Source: Spongospora subterranea
Lineage: Eukaryota > Endomyxa > Phytomyxea > Plasmodiophorida > Plasmodiophoridae
Assembly: GCA_900404475.1 (NCBI GenBank)
Contig: OUQQ01000038.1
Location: 1 to 61,878 of the forward strand
DNA: 61,878 nucleotides
Direction: 5' to 3'
Shown piece after piece: positions 1 through 10,707 of this stretch (within the stretch, counting starts at the first letter, position 1; every line of letters starts with the position of its first letter). The notes under the pieces were generated by a model. That model saw only the letters and a list, made by a program, of their open reading frames with translations, did no database searches and was not told the origin of the DNA. Made by a program: the position numbers and the translations under genes.

Positions 1-34
1 TAATCTCCGCATCCAATCCCAAATTCCCGTTTCA

Positions 35-425
35 ATGGTAGGTCCCAGATCTGTGTGAAAGTCCACTTATACCTGTCGCTAATCCTGCATCAGTCGGATT
101 TTGAGGCTGCTGCTGCCAAAGCCAAGACCTTCTCCAATTTGTCTAATGACCAGGTTTGGCTCCTCGTCGTACGTCCATTCCCAAATGACCGTTTTTATAG
201 CTGCTAGACCTTTATAAGCACTATAAACAAGCTACTCTTGGAGATTGCAATACGTCGCGCCCCGGAATGTTTGATTTGACCGGGAAGGCAAAATGGGGTA
301 CAACTGTCGTCGTTCCGGCAATTCATGCGTATTGACCGATTTTAGACGCATGGAACTCGTTGCAAGGCATGTCCAAGGAAGACGCCTCAAAAAAATATGT
401 AGAAATTGTTTCCTCCCTGTCCTAA
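35..425 (+). CDS. ACB1: acyl-CoA-binding protein (ACBP)
   Basis: Small cytosolic carrier of long-chain acyl-CoA esters. Splicing three introns gives an 86-residue protein, the family's usual size. The first exon is just the ATG (35-37), followed directly by GTAGGT. The next exon starts after a CATCAG acceptor and gives [13 protein letters not shown] further intron follows NLSNDQ, and the third exon carries the ligand-binding core [14 protein letters not shown] and [12 protein letters not shown]. The last exon holds GMSKEDA and ends SSLS before TAA. Every junction is GT..AG and in phase. YKQAT, KAKWDAW and SKEDA are diagnostic for ACBP. The gene converges on the exchanger gene, with 36 bp between the two stops. 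The intron after the start codon means that any reading-frame-only annotation would miss this gene. Confidence 0.93.
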
Positions 426-461
426 TGTATTATAAACTGCACCACTTGGCTTTTTGTTTGG

Positions 462-2525
462 TCATATGGGCTCTTTGTAACCTTGGTCTAATCCGAGCCG
501 TTTGAGTCCCCAAATAGCTGCAACGCTAAATGGATACAATGATGCAACCAATGCAGCTTGCCACATTCGCACTGTCCTCTGTCGACCTTGGAACCCGACA
601 CACATGGTAACGACGATGATTACAAACACTTCAGCGGTGAATTTCCATTGCAGACCGCGCAAAGCAACTAGTCCTAGAAATATTGACAAACCAAACGTGT
701 TGTTCATATTTGCCGCTCCGTACAACGAACCGAACATTAGGGAAACTCCTTTAGAATTTCGCTTGGCTGCGAATTGCAATGCGGAAATGATCTCGCTTGC
801 GTTGCTGGCCAACGGCGTGACAATAAAGCTGACGTAAAACGGGCTGATCCCTAGATTGGTTGCAAACACATTAATGGTCGTAACCATCGGGAAGGAAAAC
901 ACTGCGACAAGAACGGTCGCCAACAGCAGCGTCCGAAATGCCTGTAATAATCTAAGGGCAGGAAGTTCTTGAAGTCGGACCTTATTTACCTTTCGTCGGA
1001 TTTCCGAACTGCTTAATGCAGAAAACTCTAACTCTGCTTCGTCACAGTCATCGTCCCATTCGTCTTCAACCTCAGGGACATCTAGCAGAACGGCATGCAT
1101 GTTTAGAGAGTCGTCTGCGAAAGCCGCGATTGCCGGTCCCGCTTGAGTATTGCTTCGGTGATGGGCTCGTTTGCTTGGAGGAGTGATTAAACAGGAGAAG
1201 AACTTTTCGAATTCCAAGAAACTGATGCGACCGTCTTTGGCTGGAGAAATCGTGAGAGTCGCGCTTTATTCTAGAATGCTTGCTTACCCCCTTCACCGTT
1301 ATCGTCCCCAAGATCCATTTCCTTCAAAATGGTGGTAACCTGTAAACATGGCCTCGTAAATGAAATATTTTTGCATCCGATGTACCCATACCTCCTGTTC
1401 GTCTGCTTTGAGGCCCAGCGATTGTAAACATTTGGTTAATTCAAAACGGTCAATAAAGTCATCTCCGTCTAAATCAAAATTCTTGAAGATAATCTTCATA
1501 CTTTTTCCAGGAGGAAACTGTGATCACCGTACTTAGTTTATGAGCAGATTTGACCAATAGGAATACTTGTTTAGAAAGAGTTTTCTCCCATCTCTGGCGT
1601 TGCGAAGACATTTGAAACTGTTTGACAACTTCGTTTCCCTCAGTACTCTTCAGCTGAACTGCACTGGTGACGCGTTCAACTTGATTGACCAGGCTTTCGC
1701 ATTCCCAGCACCGACCTATAAGTTATGAACGATGCTGCCGCTCCAACAAACCCGATCATGGCGTAGATGCGTTCCTCAGCGCTCGCTTGAGCATCTTGCC
1801 TGAAATATAATGCCTAATCAAACACCAATAAGACATCGGAGAGAAAGCAGAACATCAAGTCGACCAACAGGAATCTGAATTATCAGATACAGAAGGACGG
1901 TAGCCATCATAGTGTTGGATAAAAACGGAATTTCTGGGAATGCAGTCACTCCGGTCGACATCCAGGTAAATTTGGTGTACAAGGGCCGCACAACGCCATC
2001 GACAATTTTACTCGCAGCTTGTCCTGATGCATCGATATCTCGGCGGCCCAGGAAAACGCCAATTGCCCAAGGTCTACAGGTGAAAGCTCAAGAGCAGAAC
2101 GTAAACCCAACTGATAACATCTTCTACATAGTTATCAGCATTATGGTTGAGCCAGCTAAGGTTCCCACCCCAACCGCCACCTGCTTTTGAATTACTTTGA
2201 CGGATCCTTGACCAAGTCCCGATATAAGGATAATCATGCCATCAGGTATCGCTCCTGATCAGTCAATGAGACATGAACATATATATGTGTTTCTACCAGA
2301 AATCCCACCTAAAATTGGGATGACGAATCCACCAACCATGCCTGTTCAAGAGAACACATCCATCAATCAATCTAGCAATAAAGATTGCCCATTTATACCT
2401 GGTCCATATAAAGAAAGCAGCAAAGAGCTTCCTTTCGATAAGGTACATGACGCAGAGTACAGAATATAAGCTGTTAATGAATTATCAACTATTTGTTGTG
2501 CGCCAAGTAATGCCGCATTCACCAT
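462..2525 (-). CDS. EF-hand Ca2+/cation exchanger (NCL/EF-CAX-like)
   Basis: Membrane antiporter of the Ca2+/cation superfamily with a cytosolic Ca2+-binding loop. Spliced on the minus strand it shows the first alpha repeat (GMVGGFVIPILGG, GAIPDGMIILISGLG, GTLAGSTIMLITIPWAIG) and a luminal loop (DGVVRPLYTKF). Two EF-hands follow: FDLDGDDFIDRFE at about 1438-1476, and a second split by an intron ending GRISFLEFE. The second alpha repeat reads PLASNASEIISAL and GAANMNNTFGLSI. This order matches NCL/EF-CAX exchangers, better known from plants and algae. Introns are about 45-70 nt. One junction near 1705-1735 does not splice cleanly and looks like a 1-base frameshift or an unusual intron. The ATG at 2525 is the first usable one; an upstream exon carrying the family's usual N-terminal Cys-rich segment may be missing from this model. 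Confidence 0.82.
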
Positions 2526-3054
2526 AAAAGAAAATCAGCATGCTCAATGGAACAAGATCCAGTTGCTCCAGCACATCCTCAGGAGGGAAGATTTGCATAT
2601 TTTGTCAGTGAGTTTCAGGTATGTGCGGTAGGTAGGAAGGTGCACGAATGCGACGATTCAAATATTTCCTGTAGATCGCTACTACAGTACACGTACTGGA
2701 TCGTGATGGACATGCAGGACAGGACATCCCGTCACAGACCACCATTTACAGGGTGTCATGATCCGCCAACAGGCAGATATACGACGTGGTTACTCTCATG
2801 CGATTCTATTTATCATATTAATTCATTTTTGGCTGGACATAGACTAGTTTATGGTGTATTAAGGAAGGAGCGGTACTGCAATATTATCTACCTCCGCTCG
2901 ACTCTCCCAGATCCGATAGCTGTGATGGTTTCGTCCATGTTGTTCTATAAGAACACCAAATAAGCACCAAACAATGATTTTCTGACCTATCATTACCTGC
3001 CAGATACCGTATCATGAAAGTATTCATCTCCCTATGCAGTTATTCGATCAGTTT
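2526..3054. other. intergenic, no gene supported
   Basis: Lies between the exchanger's first ATG and the RhoGEF stop, both on the minus strand. A 138-codon plus-strand reading frame at 2547-2963 resembles no family and looks like chance. An N-terminal exon of the exchanger could lie here, but I could not place it in frame. Confidence 0.4.
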
Positions 3055-6000
3055 CTAGTCGCGATAATATCGAACAATGCAAACCTGTTCTGTTAAATAT
3101 CGGGTCCATAAGTTTTCCTCTTCTTGAGGGTGCGTCTCTATTTGCACTTGATTTTGTGGAAGCCTTTTAGTAACTGGTGGATGCTCTTCGAAGAATATAG
3201 AATATCTTGATAATTTATCATCAGGTTCATCATTAACACTTTCAGCCCAAGTCCCAGTTTCAGCCCAAGAATCTGAAATCTGCGGGTTCGTCGAGAAAGT
3301 ATTAGCATCTAAACTTTGGTCTTGTTGGGCATCCATTAAGTTGTCGCCCTCCGCCTCAACCAGAATTTCCCGCGAATTCTTGTTCGCAACGGTGTTGGCA
3401 ATGCAGAGATTTATAGCTTCTATCCAGTCCTTCTTTTCTTTTTCAGAAGACGCTCCGATTAGTAAAGCTTTCGCGCTTTCCATGATCCGAACTTGAAACG
3501 AATTCGGATATTTCTCTCGGGTGTTGCGGATCAATTCACACTTTTGAAGAGAGAGTTGTCGGCGTAACTTGAACCCATTTGTTACCTTCTCAGAATATAT
3601 AAGGGCGTCCGAAAACAGATGAAACGCAAGATGCTCCATCTTGCCACGTCGGTCGAATTTATTCAGCATCCCCCATCTGATAAAGACGCGATTAGGAACA
3701 GCTAGGAGCACGCCGCTGCTGCCACCCGCGTCGAACATAGCCTCTATGCTTTTGAGAGTTTCGTAGCTGGCCTGAAGAATCTCGAATTAGGGTCCTACAA
3801 AGCTACATGAACGATCTAACCCTCATTTCAATAATATCGCTCATTCGTTTCCACGTATCGCAGAAGTTGTCATGAGCTTTACACAAGGTGTCCCATGCTT
3901 CGGTATTTTCCGAAACGTCATCGTGCTGGGTGAGGTCTTTGAGCCGTTGTGTCTGCGAAATATACACAGGAATCCTTTGCACCGGTTTAAGAAGGAGTTT
4001 GACGAGGACAGTGACAGCTCCTGACGTGATCCCCGCCAACTTAGCGCATTCAGAGATGCGAGCGTTCAGTTGTTGGTCATCAAAGGCAGTAACCGCTTCC
4101 TATGCAAGACATAAAACATTAGACATTGTTTACAAGAGTTGTCATACTCACGCCATAATGCTTGACATAAACATTGTATGGTCGCCTTGACAGTTCCGAA
4201 AACATCAGTAATGTGCGATATACTGAAACGTCTTCTTTTAGCTGTGACTCTAGCTTCATATGAATCGTTTTCAAGTTCTCTATCGTATCGAATACAATGG
4301 CTACACTTGAAGGTAGAGCTGAGCAAGCCATCTGATCACTTATCGTTTCAGTACGAAATAGTTATATACACACGACAATAGTACGTACATCTTCAAGAAG
4401 TGGTCTCGCAAATATTTTATCCACCTCAACCAAATGCGTTATGTAAGCCGTTTCCAAACTCTCCAGATGCGATTTCACTTCCTCTACTGACTTTGGGGGG
4501 CCTTGGGCAGGTATAACAACAAGAGGTGAAACAACGGCCGAATTTGTTCCTGCATTTGATAGACTATCCGACGGAACGCGGCCGTGTTGCTGCATCCATC
4601 CTCGAACGTCTTGAAGCAATCCTGCTTTAATTGTATCGGACTCGACATCAAGGTCTGCGGAATTTGATCGGGAACTCGCTCTAGCTGCCGACATTGCTGC
4701 AATCTTGGAAGTAATATGACTGTACACTTTTCTCGATGGGCTTGCTAGACGAAGAAGACGAGATACTTTAGATGATTCCGATGCATTTTGGGGCTCAACA
4801 TGAAGCGGAATTCCGTGGTTATTATCTTCATTCTCGGTTGCACCGGAATATTCCGCGTTGGGCGATACGATAGCAACTTTAACTTTGAGTTCTTCCAAAG
4901 CTAGTGCTAAATGGTTTCGCAATTCTTTTTGAGGACTGCTCAATTGATCTGCGTTGAGGGATTGTTCATCGTTGACGTCCATGCTTTCTGTGTCAAACAT
5001 AGTGGTCGATTTGGACCTGTCGTGTTGCACTCCGGTGCTATCAGGTTGACAACAGAAGTGACAAGTACGAACTGACTTCGATCCTGACTTGCTGGATTTT
5101 GTAGAGCAATGCTGACATACCTAAATGCATCGATAAGCGTAAAGGATATGCTCTCTTAAGTTGATGATTACAGAGTGACCGCAACTATTACAGTTTCGTG
5201 CTCGTAGCAGCATGGTGAACCGTGTTCCGCAAACTGAACAGAAATCGCTGCTTGTCATTACTGGAGCTGCTGTCGACGGCATCGACATATCCGTTTTTGT
5301 CAAACGATACTTTTGACAGGCCTCACTCATAGCGAGAAACCAATCATCTGCTTCGGTTTTATCATCAGCGCACACCAAAAAAGATTTTTCCTGTTTGGTA
5401 AAAGCAATGAGAAACACCAATAGGTATCGATAAAGCATTCTTTCACAATACAGGTGTTTGGATAACCCAGCCATTTAGACCCTTTTTTGTAAGTTGAAAA
5501 TGTTCTCTTGAGAGGGTGCATACATCGAGGCTGATCGATCTGTCTCCGTATCGAAGCTGATCCGCAAATAACATGAAAGTATGTTTTCTACAATTCCCGT
5601 TCCGATCTATCTTTGACAACGTCGCTGTCTTCAAGAGATGGTGCCCGGTCTTGAGAAGCTCTGCTCCCCCTCTATGAGTTGCAGCTGATTTGAGCATATC
5701 ATCCCGTATCTCCCTCTCACGTATAGCCTCATTGATTGCTGTCGCAGCCTCCTATATCAACGAACCTCAGCATAAAGGATGTGAATTCGATAAGTACTAG
5801 CAAACCTCAACTTTGATAAGTGCCTCATCAAGCTCCGCATTTCGTTCGGTGGTTTTCCGTTGGAGTTCGCGCAAAAGAAGACAATATCTCGGTATCCTTT
5901 GTATGGGCATAATCCCTAGAGAAAACATATTCTGATTTTGGGAACGTGGATCAGCTTGTAGATCGCGCAGCACTTGCTCAAGCAACTCGTTTTTTACACT

Positions 6001-8268
6001 GAGTGCTTTACAGGCGTGCCCGTAATGTTTCGCGTATTGAATATATACCGGGAAAAGCTTAACGTAGTGCACGAATAGTGAAGCAATTGCAGTTATATCT
6101 GCACGGCCGTCTCCATTACTGATCAATTGTTCTAGGTCAGAAAGCAGCGTCGTATTTAGCGATAATACTTGTTCGACGTTGCTGAAAAACATTGCAACAC
6201 GGGCGTCATTCATGATGGTGGCTAACCCAGACTCGGCCGATATTGTTTCGATATATACGTTCAGAAGTATTTGAAGACTAGAAATGTACGAACGCTCGGA
6301 TGACAGTATTTCCAATGCGATCTGCGCGGTGATGTTCCCTGGCGAAACTTCAGGGTTCGAAACTGTCGCTCCTGATCCCGGTCCGGCATCGTGTTGCTCT
6401 GACGGTTGCGCCAAAATTGATTCGATGTCGCTTTTAGATTTTAGCGCTGCCACTGAACCTGCAATAACTCGAGGAGGAGCAGTTTTTCGTTTGACAACGG
6501 GGGAAACAGAAGCTTCAGGTTTCACTGGCGGAGGTTCTGGAATTGCCGCCGAACTTGTTTTACGCACTAGGAAGCGCTGAGAGTTGCCTCGACATGGAAC
6601 AATACAACTTTCAGGAGTATGGTGGATATGATCAGATGGCGATGCATCAATACTGGGCTCGGTTCTAATGCTATCTTCAGCGTGCCCATTCACATGTTCA
6701 TCAGCTCGAACATCGCCCATCAACAACAGCTTGTTTTTTGGGTCGCCTGTATCAACACTTTCGTCGTCAGTATTTCGCTGACAAGTCTCTCCGTTATCCT
6801 GATTCAGGTCTGCGTCAACAGCTGTAGGAGGAATGTCGCTTTTTACCATTGGGGACCCACTATCATTCACGTCTAGCTTCTTTGAAACTCTAGGGTTCAA
6901 AATAACTGGTTGTGGATTGATCGCCGAATGGGCATGTAAAAAATTATCGTGTCTCAATGCATTCACCGGAACTGAGCCTTTAGTTTTGCGCTTGAGCTGC
7001 TGCTGAAGAAAGACTTGCGCCGACGGTGTCGCTTGTGAATTTGAACGTGAACGTTCCTCAGCAACCAAATACCCATGCTCGGATGCATTCCGTTTGTCGT
7101 TGGAGCTAGTCACAATGGGCTTCGACAGCAATGACGGATCTTCCTTTGCTGACGATCGATATGATGAAGGATCGACCCGAATGCGAGCAGTCACCACTGG
7201 GGTAACGTCAACCGCGCCACTAACGACGATGGTATCGTGTTTGGACCCAGTGACGTCATGAACCATAACGTTATCGGTGCCAGTTTGAGCATGACTGTTA
7301 ACGGGTAGATCGGCACACACAACAGTGGTCACTGCATTCTTATGTGGTTCTAAGATCGGCTGATCTAAAGCAGTCTCCTTGTCATTTGAAACGACAGCGG
7401 GTGATGGAGTTTCTGGCCCATTCCGCTTCGGAATCGGGGTTGTTGAAGCTCGCTTTCCGAAATCCCGATGTTTGATCAGCGTTGCCCTTGAACTTCCTGT
7501 CCCGCTGACGGCTGCAGTTCCATCAGGCCCCTCCTGCAATGACGGGGAAACTGTCTGAGCACTTTGTACAGATGTAAATTGAGAGTGTCCAACGTGCGAC
7601 TTTGGACTTCCTTTGTAGGTTAAATTAACAGAAATCAATCTAGAATTATGAAAGGTTTACTTCTAAAGTTACCACATTTTATAAACCTGCCAAAAAATGC
7701 CAATGCGACAGAAGAACCGCTAACTGACCTGAAGTTTTGAATGTTGATCATTTCCTGATCGTACATTCGGATTTAACGCTGCATATGAGAAACCTTTAGG
7801 CTTTTTCGGGGATGTCGAAGGTGAGATCGATTCTTTCGCAGAGCAAACCACTGTCTCGGTATTGCTGTGATTTTCAAGAACGTGCTTTGTTTGGTCCACA
7901 ACCGGGTGTTTTGAACTGTTCAATTTCTTGGCTAATTCAATCTGGACCTCCGAATTTTTTTCATATTTGTCGCCATTGCTTCGATTTGTTTCAGTTGATA
8001 TGGCTTGTGCATATGTTTTTCGAGCTAGTGACTCTTTAGAAAGTATCTCAGCGGGATCTTCCCAGCTGGATATCCCGGTAGTTTCATTATACCAATACGA
8101 GGAGTTGCTTCCTTGATCGTACCGACGTGTCCATCCGGTGGACTGCTCTTGATCTGTTAGCTCTGGCGGTTTGTCCCATGTAGTTTCGTTGGTTTCGTCG
8201 TTGAAATAATAGGTCTGCTGGGATTGCGCATCAACACATGCGCTCCATCTCCTCGCAGCAGTGGTCAT
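3055..8268 (-). CDS. multidomain RhoGEF: WW-WW-DH-PH-FYVE-DH-PH
   Basis: Predicted Rho-family guanine nucleotide exchange factor with phosphoinositide-binding modules. From the ATG at 8268 there are two WW domains (WSACVDAQSQQTYYFND.., GWTRRYDQGSNSSYWYNE). A long Ser/Thr/Pro-rich linker follows, then the first DH domain at about 6300-5810 (ALEILSSERSYISSLQILL; MPIQRIPRYCLLLREL) and a PH domain at about 5700-5330. A FYVE finger follows (CSVCGTRF, RNCNSCGHSVCQHC, TCHFCC). After another linker comes a second DH (VEEVKSHLESLETAYITHL; LLLKPVQRIPVY) and a second PH at about 3710-3370 (GMLNKFDRRGKMEHLAFHLF). Introns of about 45-60 nt join these in phase. The FYVE finger keeps its zinc cysteines but has ARNC where the PI3P-binding RRHHC motif is expected. 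It resembles FGD proteins plus an extra DH-PH unit. The stop is TAG, with TAA four codons further on. Confidence 0.85.
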
Positions 8269-8889
8269 TGACAATTCTGCTCGTTAATCTAAGGTTCTTC
8301 TGGGCCAATAGTTCTACAGAATCATGTAACTTTAGAGCTAGACAAAGAGTTTTCAGACACGCGAACGGCTGGGGCTTGATATAGGAGATATTTATCGAAA
8401 CTTGAGGAAGAGGGATGTTTGCTTAGCCGTACTACAAACGGCCCCAACAAGCGTCTTGCTCGCAAACAAAAAATACTACCGGTTAATCGGAAAGGGTGGC
8501 GTATGGAGCAGTTCAACAAACGAGTACTGAGGACGCACAATGACACCAGAATATTGGAATTATCGACAGGAAACACTGGATAGATCTCCAGATGGTTAAA
8601 CACGGGGAGGCACTTGCCCATGAAATAAATCCCGTCGGATTCTATCATTGTTGTGAAAGGCTCTTCGGACGAGACCACCTTCAAAAACGTGATCAAAGTT
8701 GGGTTCTTGTTAAGTGACAGTTGGTCCTGGCCATCGCGATTTTGGCTGCTCTCTCTCTCTCTCTCTCTCTCTCCAGATCTGATTGAGTTTTGGGCGACCT
8801 TAGCGATGTCATCCAGCGTTGCTATGCGAACCAGCAGTTTATTTCGGTGAAGGAAACTTGAAGGTACTGGAACTCTTCTCCGACTTGCT
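8269..8889. other. intergenic, contains a CT microsatellite
   Basis: Upstream of the RhoGEF start. A 124-codon minus-strand reading frame (8322-8696) has no recognisable domain, and its start is not an ATG supported by context. I see no gene here. The stretch may be partly derived from the retroelement that follows. Confidence 0.35.
8749..8775. repeat. (CT)n microsatellite
   Basis: An uninterrupted run of about 13 CT dinucleotides, ending in CCAG. It is a simple sequence repeat just upstream of the decayed retroelement. Confidence 0.95.
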
Positions 8890-9730
8890 GGCTTCCTCGT
8901 GGCAAATAATCATATTCCTTTGCCAGCAATACCCAGAACTACAGCGGATCAGTTATCATTCTTGCACACGTCGATTGCAGCGGCTAAGCGAAACGGAACG
9001 GAAAGGGGAAATACCTGTCACATCTTTGTCGATGGGCAAAAATTGTCATTAACGGACAGCGGAGCAACGGCGTATACATTATTCGAAACACTTCAATTGG
9101 AGAAAGTGTATCAGGCGAAAGCAGACGTACAGGATGACGCGGTCACGTCAATATGGAAACTCTTCGGAAGATGAGCGTTGTCCGAGAAATCTGAACAGCT
9201 AAAAGAGCTTCAAGCGTTCCGTGCGATCATGAGGAGGCGGTGGGAAACGAATAGCGGCGATAGAGATGGTGAGAGTCGAAATTTTCTGAAGATGAGGGGA
9301 TCTTGTGGCAACGGATCGCACAGAGGAATCCTGAACAAAATAGACGTATGAATCGGGCGATCGTAGAAATGGCGCGATGTCTGTTGCTTGACGCCGGATT
9401 AACGACCTCTTATCGGTAATACGCGGGCCGGTTGGTGCCTACATCAGGAACAGAACAGCAACAAAGGTCAATGTAAACGAGAAGTCGCCCCTATGAACTT
9501 ATTCACAAAGCAACCACGTTTAGCAGGTGTGCCATTTCGATCACTTTGGCAGGTTCACGTTCCAGACTCACATCGACGCATGTTCGATGGATTTGCGGAT
9601 GGAGCTACGACGTATGTGTTTGGAGACTTGAAGACGTCAATAAGGTTTATATCAATAGACGTGAAATTGAAGGAGGCTCACACAACTTTAGTTGAGATGC
9701 CATCGGATGACTACGAGGATAAAAATTCCT
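8890..9730 (+). mobile_element. decayed Ty1/copia retrotransposon remnant
   Basis: Broken copia-type polyprotein pieces in several plus-strand frames. Around 9325-9400 the frame reads RMNRAIVEMARCLLLDAGL, the end of the copia integrase core, which normally reads RMNRTIVEMARxML. Next comes AYIRNRTATKVNVNEKSP. At 9493-9720, after a frame change, PRLAGVPFRSLWQVHVPDS and the following Phe/Asp-rich segment match the copia integrase C-terminal region (the VHVP..R..D motif). A DSGAT motif near 9055-9070 could be the protease active site, but that is weaker. Several stops and frame changes interrupt it, no reverse transcriptase was found, and no LTRs are visible. It is an old, non-functional fragment. 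Confidence 0.6.
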
Positions 9731-10707
9731 GCTGGCAAGTGCTGTCAAAGGTCACTTTTCTCAAGGCCACCAACTCGAGTGTGAAGATGCAAGGCAACGA
9801 CGAGATTGCACCCACCGAGAAAAGAAGCCGGCAGGAAGCACGAGCAATCGAGATACGTAATTTCGTATGTCAGAAGCCCTATTCACCACGACCTAACGCA
9901 ATCTGAAACTGCAACCTACTCAGACCTAGCGGACTGAACATATTCGATCGTGTCCTAATCTAACCAAGGAAACGGAGCGCTGAATCGTTGAAGCTACAGC
10001 TTCCGATGATGGCTCACTCGAAAAATGAATAATTTGTTTTTAACTTTTGACAATTTAAATTCGGTGATGCTAAAAAAGTCATTTTGACTCCAATTACGGT
10101 AAGAGTCATTTCATTTTTTCAAAGGTGGATTTTTAGCATTCCCAACCAATAAAATGCCAAAAGTTAAATAAGGACCAATGATCCAGATGTTGAGTGTATG
10201 CTTAATTGTTGGGGCCAAAAACTGGATAGGTTAATCAAACGGGTGTGTCAAGTCAATTCACCATTGGCTTATGGTTGCAAAAGGACGTTGATTACAGCAA
10301 TAAAATTTGAAGAACCTGTTCAATTGCCAGGCGGGCCATGAATGATGGATAAGAAACCCAATCATCGGTTGCATTTCAGCAGTTTCACCCACTCGTTCAA
10401 TTTTCTATAATCCTAACATTCAATTTACTCATTAACAAGTAGCAGCATATGGGCTATGGCAATTTACAAGTCTTGTGAGGTTTGATGCTGAATTATTTAT
10501 TATTATTATCAAATTCCGATCATGATTGATGGGGTATGGTGCCTTGATTGTTTCCTTGACGAACTATCAAGCAAAATTATGGCAACAAGATCGGCCGTAC
10601 AGGTGATATCATTTCACTGAATCCTCAAAGTAATATCTCGGCTGTTTATTGCCCCCAGCATATTATAGTTCTCTGTCTGGGGAATACACCGCCCGTGCAA
10701 GTTATGT
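9731..10707. other. AT-rich intergenic region
   Basis: About 1 kb upstream of the RasGEF gene, richer in A and T than its surroundings. No conserved coding potential is seen apart from the tail of the retroelement remnant. It contains the nested inverted repeat listed separately, and probably the RasGEF promoter at its right end. Confidence 0.5.
10039..10168. repeat. nested imperfect palindrome (possible MITE or hairpin)
   Basis: Three concentric inverted arms. The outer pair is TTTAACTTTTGACA (10039-10052) and TGCCAAAAGTTAAA (10155-10168), matching at 13 of 14 positions. The middle pair is ATGCTAAAAA (10067-10076) and TTTTTAGCAT (10130-10139), a perfect match. The inner pair is TGACTC (10085-10090) and GAGTCA (10103-10108), also perfect. 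No flanking target duplication is obvious. Confidence 0.6.

Noticed and set aside
2547..2963. 138-codon plus-strand gene
   Set aside because: No conserved motif and an unsupported start. It lies in the region where the exchanger's 5' exon may be.
9040..9075. Copia protease active site (DSGAT) as a firm call
   Set aside because: Five residues without the surrounding protease pattern. Only the integrase part is convincing.
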